From the NCBI GenBank assembly GCA_038851035.1, contig JAWCLH010000001.1:1-64000 (forward strand): a DNA stretch of 64,000 nt. The letters run 5' to 3'. How positions within the stretch are numbered: the first letter of the stretch is position 1; every line of letters starts with the position of its first letter. Shown here piece after piece: positions 45,301-52,611 of this stretch. The notes beneath the pieces are model-generated. The model did no database searches, was not told the DNA's origin, and saw only the letters and a program-made list of their open reading frames with translations. A program made the translations under genes and the position numbers. Source of the stretch: Thermoplasmata archaeon (GTDB lineage: Archaea > Thermoplasmatota > DTKX01 > VGTL01).

Positions 45301-47624
45301 CCGTCGATGAGCCCGTCCCCGTCACTATCCGGGTCGCGCGCGTTTATCCATCCATCTCCGTCCAGGTCAGAATTCCAGTTCTTCTCCTTCCCGTCCAGAA
45401 TGCCGTCCCCATCAGTGTCATTATTGGTTTTATTAAGGCCCCATGCAAGTTCAGCGGTGTCGTTTATCCCGTCAAGGTCAGAATCGTTTCCCAGCGGGTT
45501 CGACTCGACGGGGGTCTGGGCTATCCACCACTCGTATTTCCCGTTGAGGTTCGTGTCTTCAACTTCATTTACCTCTTTCGAGCTATTGCCATTGAAATCT
45601 ATCCAGCCGTCCGGTAAAGTGTCATTGTCGGAATCCCAATCCAGAGCGTTTGGCTTGCCATCCCCGTCGAAGTCGTTCCACCAGTAGTCTATCCAGGTCC
45701 CGCTCTGGTTCCAGTAAAGGTCGTGACGGTCCGTAATGTTGTCGTTATCGGAATCGCCGTCCTTCGGATTCCACAAGCTGTCCTTATCTGGGTTCATTAT
45801 CTGGAGGTAGAGCGTGTCGAAGCTGCTGAGTTCAAAGACCTCCTGGCCGTCGGTGAGGCCGTCTGCGTCGCTGTCGTTGCTGCGGGGATTTCCAAGGCCT
45901 GTCCCGTTTTCCCTGGTCCAGAACTCCTTCGTCGGGTGCGGCACTATCAAGGCGTCGCGGATATCGCTCTGCCACGGCCACTGGTTTATCGTGTACTCGG
46001 TCCAGCAGCCGCTCATGTTCACCCACAATATTTTCTTTGTGTAATTATACAGGACTAGGTCGTAGCCTTCGGGCGTCTTATAGTCCAGGTATACTGAGTA
46101 ATTTCCACTTGGCCCGGAGGTCCGGTTGTACCAGTACACCCACATGCTCGTGTTTCCGATGTCTGCCGCTATCCATGTGTTGGAGACATTGTATTTGCCG
46201 TTTAGGGCGCTCGTCCTGAACCTTATCGTCCTGACCTCTATCCAGTCCTCCACGCCGTCGGAGTCCGTGTCGTTGTGCAGGGGCGAGGTCTCGTCGGAAT
46301 CGAGGGCGCCGTCGAGGTCTTTGTCTTCATATTCTCCATAGTCTTTGACGCTGTTGTTGTTGAAATCGACCCAGCCGTCTGGCAGATAATCGTCATCAGA
46401 ATCCTGGTCGACCATGCTCGTCCCCACGCTCTTCTCGATGCCGTCGTTCAGCCCATCAAAGTCGGAATCGTTGCACGAGCCGTGGCTGACCCTGAACTCC
46501 AATGTGTCGTTGATGCCGTCACTATCCGAATCCGTATATCCCGCCCGCGGGTCGGAATGGCCCCCCCTCGCGAGCCTGCACCCGTCCATATCTTCATAAT
46601 AATAGGTCCAGCCGTAGACCTCGTCCCCGTCGATGATGGCATCATTGTCGGTGTCCGGGTCTAGGAGCCATGTCCCCACAGACTTCTCGCCGTAATAGCT
46701 CCCTCCGTCTATAGTCCTATTGTTCCCATCTATCAGCTTGTCATGGTCCGTGTCCGGGTCTGACCAGTTGGTGCAGTGGGATATCTCGCCGAAGAAGGAA
46801 TAGTTCCCGTCGCCGTTTGAAACATTGGCTATGGAATGCTGGGAAGATGTGAAATAAGCATACCTGTAATCAGATGGGAGAAGGACCACGTCGGAGCCGT
46901 CAAGCAGGCCGTCGTCGTCAGAATCAGGGTCGTACGGCGGGTTGCAGTAGGCGCTGCTGTGGCTCTCGTTGCTCCCGGGGGCGTATTTGGGAACGGCCGT
47001 CCCTTTCCTCGGATACTCGATTGTCTCGTTGAGACCGTCCGCGTCAGAGTCGGTGTCCAGCATGTTGCACACACCGTCTCCATCCAGGTCCGTCCCCCAC
47101 TCGCCCCAGCCGCCCTCCTCCGTGTCCTGGACCCAGTCGTCGTCGGAATCTATATCACGGGCGTTGACGATGCCATCGTTGTCGCTATCTTCATATCCCG
47201 ATGGCTCCTCCCCGTCCATAATCCCGTTGGCGAGGTCTATACGGCGCCCGAGGAGGGTCCCGTCGGAGTTGGCACTCGCGGGCTCGGTGATATAGACCTC
47301 CCGGTGGCGGTCCGTGGGGTTTGTGGACTGGCTGGACGCGCAGGTGAAGGTGTAGATGTGGGCCTCGAACATCACCACCTGCCCCGCAGGCCTCATCCTG
47401 GCGACAAGAATCTCGTTGCTTGAGCGGTTCAGACTCACAAAAGAATAATAGTCAAAGAACTTAATAAACAAATGGGTGGCGATGGCGCCCCATCTGGAGG
47501 CCATAAAGAATAGCCCGGGAATCATTTGTTCATGGGGGCATGTGTGGCTCACTTGCCGTCCACAGGACGGGTCCCGGGATGAATGCCCGCCCGGGGCATT
47601 GCCTCGAGCTGTTCGGGTGGGCAA
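42333..47624 (-). CDS. Polymorphic-toxin-type TSP3 protein with nuclease-like tip (fossil, apparently incomplete)
   Basis: 1763 codons. Parts in order: a module shared with the orphan fragment (about 40-150); a long array of thrombospondin type 3 calcium-binding units (about 150-1250; DSDADGLNETIE, DTDGDGILDGKE and many more) interleaved with beta-rich segments; a Gly-rich, membrane-associating segment (about 1320-1435; FIVSMMDVAVGLAELFWKPW ... YSGYIAGMI) like the pre-toxin regions of bacterial polymorphic toxins; and a C-terminal domain of about 200 residues with a PD-(D/E)XK-like pattern (QIDG ... FVEIKSG, about 1680-1700). The second half is AT-rich, the repeat half is not. No secretion signal is evident, so it looks incomplete, with about one break; it seems recent because long frames are still open. 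Family assignment is by pattern only. Confidence 0.65.
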   Translation of the reverse strand: MPTRTARGNAPGGHSSRDPSCGRQVSHTCPHEQMIPGLFFMASRWGAIATHLFIKFFDYYSFVSLNRSSNEILVARMRPAGQVVMFEAHIYTFTCASSQSTNPTDRHREVYITEPASANSDGTLLGRRIDLANGIMDGEEPSGYEDSDNDGIVNARDIDSDDDWVQDTEEGGWGEWGTDLDGDGVCNMLDTDSDADGLNETIEYPRKGTAVPKYAPGSNESHSSAYCNPPYDPDSDDDGLLDGSDVVLLPSDYRYAYFTSSQHSIANVSNGDGNYSFFGEISHCTNWSDPDTDHDKLIDGNNRTIDGGSYYGEKSVGTWLLDPDTDNDAIIDGDEVYGWTYYYEDMDGCRLARGGHSDPRAGYTDSDSDGINDTLEFRVSHGSCNDSDFDGLNDGIEKSVGTSMVDQDSDDDYLPDGWVDFNNNSVKDYGEYEDKDLDGALDSDETSPLHNDTDSDGVEDWIEVRTIRFRTSALNGKYNVSNTWIAADIGNTSMWVYWYNRTSGPSGNYSVYLDYKTPEGYDLVLYNYTKKILWVNMSGCWTEYTINQWPWQSDIRDALIVPHPTKEFWTRENGTGLGNPRSNDSDADGLTDGQEVFELSSFDTLYLQIMNPDKDSLWNPKDGDSDNDNITDRHDLYWNQSGTWIDYWWNDFDGDGKPNALDWDSDNDTLPDGWIDFNGNSSKEVNEVEDTNLNGKYEWWIAQTPVESNPLGNDSDLDGINDTAELAWGLNKTNNDTDGDGILDGKEKNWNSDLDGDGWINARDPDSDGDGLIDGNNLTVGSGDWRHSAYLQNGTSHINNTNGTRTFFGEGWHGTSPWSADTDQDGLWDGFDLPSLIPYSGKLTLGNLTVIVENGTVCHPYRYINLTTFNITARGELSVGTEPLNCDTDNDTYTDGDEINGYFVYNILSPGDIVNGSYLWCCPIIGSWGIENNSHVSTPVPIESEGRYVIRLLAWPHTYDIGYNPSVNISLKFKGTNDTIFLNSTKINHLHTYFGIDYQTNCLGNLTIKCLGPDNVNIFMPILLLRQGIEPTNNDTDGDGLDDDIEIKSHLLTSPYWYDSDRDSIEDSSDDQPMERDPDYDGLSYPMELYYGTDFFNPDTDFDDLNDGPEILGYHTNAKNPDTDGDGLEDGIEVNGWDAILIDNLWAVFETCRAIQNNESVDFYLTYRHVKSSPLNDDTDGDCLSDFDEFYYRTDPDCYDSDKDTWVDNIDDDPAVMDIKGPTIECSLNKPAFSFSLDFIMYIEDKQGIRWVGLYREDKIDFQWCCLSYSYPTYMVLRHTYTICGGWDRITDGVKFPNFKIVAEDCYGFTEELNLAPVLGIHNTIVHYGLKWMTKFLGPIRGGLVSGFIVSMMDVAVGLAELFWKPWSLFEGIAKLSELFAEHGWGAFEEIKNSAVEKQKDCNPYNNETEESKYDQFANAFYSGYIAGMILQVIICKKIASRFGAWAKVPRSTIIDNLASKMTASEVAKKFSEWSAKWSGLRPGIRMVIVGSIEIGLAACISYAFPEIFDFWFKTGIGTPFAATSVIALAKGGILQSLINKIAALKKSFRRFAVEHPRIFRLYAGVKWSTAEYNLFLENIDNIIDMGKVSPRKFALWIEEWKNKGFSINDLYTDISILKENRVSGLSNLLDKFGEAIMNPKKTNPDGFPWEIRTFARGNLNNQPLYRKLKEISKDLPAYNTQIDGITQWDDFVEIKSGTHPSGYFTEKKGPDKLSQYQRQTNALGGINSGKKIYLFVRDIEQNYQNWYNIAKDYSNIILGKIP
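47198..47378. repeat. Near-identical direct repeat, copy B
   Basis: Partner of 40863-41044. It lies inside the large TSP3/toxin-type gene. The sharp drop in identity outside the repeat suggests gene conversion or recent recombination between the two copies. Confidence 0.85.
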
Positions 47625-47731
47625 TAGCCTTCGGAGTGGTTGATTCCGGTGTCCATCCAGCGGACCGGGAGCCTGTCGTCCGTGTCGACCACGATGTCCT
47701 TCTTGTAGCCGGCCTCCCTATACTACCCGCT

Positions 47732-49468
47732 CTAACCGGCCCTTTCAGCGCCCGGGCGGCTCCTGCTCCTCCAAACCACCCTCCCATTGATAATCGTGGC
47801 CCCGACGCGCATGTCCTTTATTTTCGCCGGCTCCCGGAACGGGTCGCCCGACAGGACCACAAGGTCCGCGGCCTTTCCCACGGTGATTGTCCCCTTGAAA
47901 TCCTCCTCGAAGGAGGCGGCCGCGGCTGTTCTTGTGCAGGCGGCCACGGCCTCCTCCACCGTGAGCCTCTGGGCTTCGAAGGGCGCGCTGACCGCGCAGT
48001 GAATTCCGTAGAGGGGCCCGAAGGGCATGCAGTCGGAGCCGAAAATAAGAGGCACACCAGCGTCGAAGACCCTCCAGAGCGGGTCGGCCTCCCTGTACCT
48101 CTCGCCCAGCCGCGCCTCCATCATCCCGCCCGGCAGGCCCCACTCGCCGATGAAGTTGGGCTGCATGCAGGCCCAGAGGCCCAGCCCGCGCATTTGTTTG
48201 AGCTGGGGCCCGCCCACCAGCTCGAGATGCTCGATTCTGTGGCGGAGGCCGGAGACCGGTCCCCCCGGGCCCGGACCGAACGCGTCTCCACCGGACCCGC
48301 CGGAGGGGCCCGCTGCTGAAATGACGCTGCCGGAAGAGGCCTCGAGCCCCAGCGGGCGAGCCCTCCCCGTGCCCACCGTTTTGAGGCCCTCACTGAAGGC
48401 AGAAACAACCCGCTCCACGGCCCTGTCGCCTATGGCGTGCACGAGGAGCTGGACGCGCTCGCGCTCCGCCCTCCTGACGGTCCCCACCAGCATCTGCGTT
48501 GAGTGGAGTAGGAGGCCCCTGTTCCCCGCTTCATCCGCGTAGGGCTCGCTCAGGGCCGCCGTTCGCGCGCCGATGGAGCCGTCGGCATAGAGTTTTATTC
48601 CGCCGAGCCTGAGGAAAGGAGTCTGGAGGTCCGAGGCCCCCCTGAGCCTCCTGTGGTGCCCCCACTCTGGCAGCTCGAGGTGGAGACAGGCCCTGACGCC
48701 GAGCCAGCCCTCCCTCTGCGCCCGCCTGTAGGCCCGCACCTTTTCAACATCAACGATGTCGTGGACCGATGTCACGCCCATTCTGTGCGCCATCGAGATC
48801 GCGATGCGGAGCCCCGCCTCCATCTCCTTTCCGTCCGGCCTGACGAGCTCGAGCGCACTCTCCATCGCCCTCTCTCGCAGGAGCCCCGCTCCACTGTCCA
48901 CCTCCCATTCCTCGCATGCATTGGTGCCATGCCCGGCCTGCCCCCTACAGCCCCCCTCCCTCCACCTCCATCTGCGCCCCCTCAGGCGCCCCCTCAGAAT
49001 TCTGAGGGCCCTCGTATTCACGGCGCACATGTGCCCGCAGACGCGGACGAGCAGGACGGGGTGCTCCGGCGCCGCTTTGTCCAGCTCCCCCCTCTCGAGA
49101 TACCTCCTCCCGGGCCACCCAGACTCGTCCCAGCCGCGGCCAAGAATCCATTTCCCTTTCGGCGTCCTCCGGGCCCTCGCCCTCACGAGCCGTAGCACCT
49201 CATCCTCGGAGCGCGCACCGGAGAGGTCGAGTCTGTTTCTCCAGACGCCCATGCTCAGGAAGTGGGCGTGGCAGTCGATAAAACCGGGAAGGACAGTCGC
49301 CCCGGCCAGCTCGAGCCTTCTCGCGCGAGCCCCGCCCCACCTCAGGGCCCCGTCCTCGCTCCCGACGAATTGAATTCGGTCCCCCTCAATCCCGACGGCG
49401 GAGGCCTCAGGTCGGGCGGGGTCCATCGTGCGGACGGTGCAGTTCAGCAGAATCGTCCTGCGCGCCAC
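47732..49468 (-). CDS. Amidohydrolase family 3 (YtcJ-like) metal-dependent hydrolase
   Basis: 578 residues from GTG 49468. N-terminal beta-sandwich piece (LNCTVRTMDPARPEASAVGIEGDRIQFVG), metal motif FIDCHAHFLSMG (HxH), GRGWDES, a catalytic barrel with HAIGDRAVERV, RIEHLE and GSDCMPFGPLYGI, and a closing AADLVVLSGDPF strand. This is the YtcJ-like amidohydrolase_3 layout. Substrate is unknown; relatives hydrolyse amides or N-formyl groups. Two Arg- and Gly-rich inserts (about 162-195 and 365-395) are unusual. A minus-strand TATA CTAAATAT at 49491-49498 lies 23-30 nt before the GTG, so it is leaderless. Confidence 0.88.
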   Translation of the reverse strand: MARRTILLNCTVRTMDPARPEASAVGIEGDRIQFVGSEDGALRWGGARARRLELAGATVLPGFIDCHAHFLSMGVWRNRLDLSGARSEDEVLRLVRARARRTPKGKWILGRGWDESGWPGRRYLERGELDKAAPEHPVLLVRVCGHMCAVNTRALRILRGRLRGRRWRWREGGCRGQAGHGTNACEEWEVDSGAGLLRERAMESALELVRPDGKEMEAGLRIAISMAHRMGVTSVHDIVDVEKVRAYRRAQREGWLGVRACLHLELPEWGHHRRLRGASDLQTPFLRLGGIKLYADGSIGARTAALSEPYADEAGNRGLLLHSTQMLVGTVRRAERERVQLLVHAIGDRAVERVVSAFSEGLKTVGTGRARPLGLEASSGSVISAAGPSGGSGGDAFGPGPGGPVSGLRHRIEHLELVGGPQLKQMRGLGLWACMQPNFIGEWGLPGGMMEARLGERYREADPLWRVFDAGVPLIFGSDCMPFGPLYGIHCAVSAPFEAQRLTVEEAVAACTRTAAAASFEEDFKGTITVGKAADLVVLSGDPFREPAKIKDMRVGATIINGRVVWRSRSRPGAERAG

Positions 49469-49490
49469 GGCCGGACTAGGGCCCGGCGGA

Positions 49491-49520
49491 TATTTAGCGT
49501 TATCCGGAAAGCTCTAAATC
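49491..49520. promoter_or_regulatory. Back-to-back TATA elements
   Basis: CTAAATAT (minus, 49491-49498) serves the amidohydrolase GTG at 49468, and TCTAAATC (plus, 49513-49520) serves the ATG at 49544. Each has about 24-30 nt spacing and there is no ribosome binding site. Confidence 0.45.
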
Positions 49521-49543
49521 GCCGGCCCGCAATTGTCCCGGCG

Positions 49544-50677
49544 ATGAGGAGACCCGGGAGGCGTCTCGCCGGCATGACCGCCCTCGTTCCCCCGGAACTC
49601 ATCTACGCCTCGGGCTGGAGGGCGCTGGACGTAAACAACTGGATTCCCGGCTCCGGCATGCGCCCCCGGGCCAAGCTCTGCGCCTGGACAGCCTGCTGGC
49701 GCGAGGCGATACTAAGGCGCCGGATAAGGCTCGACGCCCTTGTCGTCGTTGCGGGCGGGGACTGCCACAACGCCCTCGCCGACGGCCAGAGGGCGGCGCG
49801 TGCGGTCCCGCGAGCCCACTACTTCTTCTACCCATTCGACGGCGACACGGGCTACATGCGGTGTCAGCTCGAGGACCTCGCCTCGTTCCTTGAGGAGGGG
49901 TGCCGGGGAGCGCCCCCTCCGGTCGAGACGAGCAAGGTGCTGGACACGATAGCCCGGCTCAGGAGGCTGGGGCTCAGGCTCGACAGACTGCGCGCCCTGG
50001 GGATGGCGGACCCCTCGGCGACCTTCAGGACACTGGTATCATTCAGCGATTTCGAGGGGGACCCCGAGCGCTTCCTGACGAAGGTGGAGAAAATGGTGAG
50101 GGACGCTGGGGGAGGGGAAAGGGAGTCCTGTGCGCAACTCCAGCGGGGAGCCGGGTCCGGAGGGAGCGGAGCGCGGGGCTCGCCGGGAAAAGGGCCCTGT
50201 CGTGGGACGGGACAGGAGCTGCGGAGGGGGGCAGGACTTGCTGGGGTGCGCTCTCGATGCGGGCCGGAAGGGCCCCGTGTGGCGCTCATCGGTGTTCCGC
50301 CAATCTATCACGACTTTCATCAGGCGTGCACCGGTGCCGGGCTCCGTATAGTTTTCGACGAGCTTCCTTATGAATTCCTCAGATTGGGAGGAAGAACCCC
50401 GGACGAAATGGCGAGGAGCTACGCCACCTACACGTTCGCGCGGCCGGTGGAGTACCGCCTTAGCTTCCTGAAAAGGGAGCTGAGGAGGAGGGGAGTGGAC
50501 GGAGTGATTCACTACGCTCAGTTCACCTGTCACCACCTACTGGAAGACCCGCTGTTCAGGGAGGAGCTGGACCTTCCCATGCTCACCGTTCAGGGGGACC
50601 TACCCGGGGAGACGCCGGCGCAGGTCCGTCTCAGGCTGGAGGCTTTCGCGGAGCTTCTCGGAGCGGGTGGGGGCTGA
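49544..50677 (+). CDS. 2-hydroxyacyl-CoA dehydratase D-component (HgdB/DCCP)-like iron-sulfur protein
   Basis: 377 residues from ATG 49544 (ATG 49574 also possible). The fold is like HgdB/BcrB: LVPPELIYASGWRALDVNNWIPGSG at the front, then Cys in AKLCAWTACW, AGGDCHN and QFTCHHLLEDPLF, which could hold an Fe-S cluster; VALIGVPPIYHDFHQACTGAGLRIVFDELPY and MLTVQGDLPGE in the second half. About 45 residues near 185-235 are a Gly/Arg-rich insert. With the activator ATPase directly downstream it forms the minimal pair seen in double-cubane-cluster proteins, rather than the two-subunit dehydratases. It may carry out ATP-driven low-potential reduction; the substrate is unknown. Confidence 0.75.
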   Translation: MRRPGRRLAGMTALVPPELIYASGWRALDVNNWIPGSGMRPRAKLCAWTACWREAILRRRIRLDALVVVAGGDCHNALADGQRAARAVPRAHYFFYPFDGDTGYMRCQLEDLASFLEEGCRGAPPPVETSKVLDTIARLRRLGLRLDRLRALGMADPSATFRTLVSFSDFEGDPERFLTKVEKMVRDAGGGERESCAQLQRGAGSGGSGARGSPGKGPCRGTGQELRRGAGLAGVRSRCGPEGPRVALIGVPPIYHDFHQACTGAGLRIVFDELPYEFLRLGGRTPDEMARSYATYTFARPVEYRLSFLKRELRRRGVDGVIHYAQFTCHHLLEDPLFREELDLPMLTVQGDLPGETPAQVRLRLEAFAELLGAGGG

Positions 50678-50736
50678 GACGTGCGCGGGAGGCGGAGCGG
50701 CGGCCCCATGGAACTGAGATTGAGGGTGGCGGGGAT

Positions 50737-51498
50737 ATGAGAACGGGCGGGGGACGCGGAAGGGAATCCGAAGGATACGGCGCTTCGGTCGGAATAGACG
50801 CCGGCTCGACAGCCGCGAAGCTCGTGCGCTTCGACGGAAGGAGAATTCTCGAGGCCCGCGTGGTCGAGGCTCGACGGCTGGGGGAGCTGGAGACGCTCGT
50901 GGGGGAGAACGATGTGGTCTGCTCCACGGGCTACTTTCGCCGGAGGGTGCGCCACAGCCTCACCCTGACAGAGCTCACCGCGGCCCGGCTGGGGGTGGCC
51001 CGGTATTACAAGAATGTAGATGTAATCATAGACATCGGGGGCCAGGACACGAAGGTCCTGGACCTGCGCACCAACTCCCTCCAGATGAACGACAGGTGCT
51101 CTGCCGGAACGGGCGCTTTTCTGGAGGAGGCGGCGCGCTATCTAGGGGTGAGCGTTGAGGGACTTGCCTCGCTGGCCTCGAGGTCGAGGAGGAGGGTTGA
51201 CATCAACAGCACCTGTTCCGTCTTCGCCCTCTCCGAGATGATAAACGCCCTCGAGAGCGGAGCGGGGAGGGCCGAGGTCGCCGCCGGGCTCCACCGAGCC
51301 CTCGCGCGGAGAATCGCCGAGCTGGTTCCGGAGGCCGAGAGGGTCGTCGCGATAGGAGGCGTTGCTCTAAACAGGCAGATGGTCAGGGCCCTCTCTTTGG
51401 AGCTCGGCACGAGAGTTCTCGTGCCCCCGGAGCCACAGCTCGTGAACGCGATCGGGGCGGCGGCTCACGCCCTATGGGCGTCGAGTACCTCCCTGTAG
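50737..51498 (+). CDS. HgdC/BadF-type activator ATPase
   Basis: 253 residues. ASKHA fold: VGIDAGSTAAKLVRFDG (phosphate 1), DIGGQDTKVLDL (phosphate 2) and AIGGVALNRQMVRAL (adenosine). Two Cys, in NDRCSAGTGAFLE (about 120) and NSTCSVFALSE (about 160), are the ligands through which a homodimer holds one 4Fe-4S cluster. It transfers an electron to its partner with ATP hydrolysis. The partner is clearly the HgdB-like protein 60 nt upstream. Its 3' end overlaps the convergent glycosyltransferase gene by 34 bp. Confidence 0.9.
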   Translation: MRTGGGRGRESEGYGASVGIDAGSTAAKLVRFDGRRILEARVVEARRLGELETLVGENDVVCSTGYFRRRVRHSLTLTELTAARLGVARYYKNVDVIIDIGGQDTKVLDLRTNSLQMNDRCSAGTGAFLEEAARYLGVSVEGLASLASRSRRRVDINSTCSVFALSEMINALESGAGRAEVAAGLHRALARRIAELVPEAERVVAIGGVALNRQMVRALSLELGTRVLVPPEPQLVNAIGAAAHALWASSTSL

Positions 51499-52607
51499 AC
51501 CCTCTCGATTTTCTCTCCGATGACGTCCCAGCTGTAGCGCTCCCTCGCCAGCTCCCGCGCCCGCTCGCCCATCCTCCTTCGGAGCTCATCGTCGCTGAGA
51601 ATTCTCCCCAGCTTCTCGGCCAGGTCTCGCGAGTTGAATGGCTCGAAGAGGAAGCCAGTCTCCCCGGGCGTGAAGACCTCCCTGACGCCCGGGAGGTCGG
51701 AGGCGACAACCGGCCTCCCGCTCGCCATCGCCTCGACCAGAACGAGACCGAAGGCCTCCAGACGGGACACCGACGGAAGGACAAGAACATCGCAGGCGGC
51801 GTAGTAAGCGGGCAGCTCCGAGTCCGCGACTCTGCCCGCGAAAAAGACTCTTTTCCCGACACCCAGCCGCTCCGCCCGCGCTCGCCAGGCCGCAGGGGGC
51901 TCCCCCGGGCCGACGAGCAGGACGAGCGTGTCGGGTGGGAGGAGGGGGAGGGCCTCGAGCAGCGTCGGAATTCCCTTGTGCTCCATCATCCTGCCCACGA
52001 AAAGAATCACCCTCTTCCCCTCCGCTCCGTGCTTTCTCCTGACCCAAGAGCCATCGACATGAGGTCCGAAGGCCTCGACCTCCAGTCCCGTGGGGATGCA
52101 GACGGTCGGGTATTTCCAGATGGCCACGGATGTGGCGGCGTAGGACTCGGTGTAGACGAGAATGCGCGCTGCCCTTTTCAGGGTGTATCTGAGAAGTGTT
52201 CTCTGGTAGACGGAGCTCACCAGCCGGCCAAGGGGGCTCGGGAGCTCAGGGTCGCAGTGATAGGTCAGGATTAGAGGAATTCTCGACCTCTTTGAGGCCT
52301 TTGCGGCGTAGTATGATGTGAGGGGAGGCGGGGAGTGGGAATGGATGATGTCCCATCGCTCCTTGAGAAGCTCGGGTACGAGCGCCGGCGTCATCGGCGT
52401 CTGGAACAGGAGGGCCCTCATACGGACCCTGCGCACCGGAATTCCGTCCACCAGTTCCTCGGCAGGGAGGCTCTCGTGCATCGATGTGAAAACACAGACC
52501 TCGTGCCCCCTCTTCAAGAGCCGGGCGGCGAGCGAGCGGACGTGCGACTCGACTCCTCCGATGTGCGGGTGGAAATAGGGGGAGGCGAGGGCGATTCTCA
52601 CGGGCAC
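51465..52607 (-). CDS. GT4-family glycosyltransferase
   Basis: 380 residues from GTG 52607; the frame extends to 52703 but that part overlaps the upstream gene. GT-B fold: RIALASPYFHPHIGGVESHVRSLAARLLKRGHEV, acceptor domain with HSHSPP, then donor domain ILFVGRMMEHKGIPTLLEAL, LVGPGE and the EX7E motif EAFGLVLVEAMASG. It transfers a sugar from a nucleotide sugar, probably onto a glycan or lipid. It starts 4 nt after the stop of the sugar-1-phosphate nucleotidylyltransferase gene, so both form one operon: activated-sugar synthesis followed by transfer. Confidence 0.9.
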   Translation of the reverse strand: MPVRIALASPYFHPHIGGVESHVRSLAARLLKRGHEVCVFTSMHESLPAEELVDGIPVRRVRMRALLFQTPMTPALVPELLKERWDIIHSHSPPPLTSYYAAKASKRSRIPLILTYHCDPELPSPLGRLVSSVYQRTLLRYTLKRAARILVYTESYAATSVAIWKYPTVCIPTGLEVEAFGPHVDGSWVRRKHGAEGKRVILFVGRMMEHKGIPTLLEALPLLPPDTLVLLVGPGEPPAAWRARAERLGVGKRVFFAGRVADSELPAYYAACDVLVLPSVSRLEAFGLVLVEAMASGRPVVASDLPGVREVFTPGETGFLFEPFNSRDLAEKLGRILSDDELRRRMGERARELARERYSWDVIGEKIERVYREVLDAHRA

Positions 52608-52611
52608 CGCC

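Noticed and set aside
45100-47600. Regularly spaced short repeats in DNA, considered as a CRISPR-like array
   Set aside because: The periodicity comes from Asp-rich TSP3 protein repeats. Units vary in length and sequence and stay in one reading frame.
47540-48319. 259-codon plus-strand frame opposite the amidohydrolase
   Set aside because: A shadow of the conserved minus-strand hydrolase; the composition follows from GC-rich third positions on the other strand.
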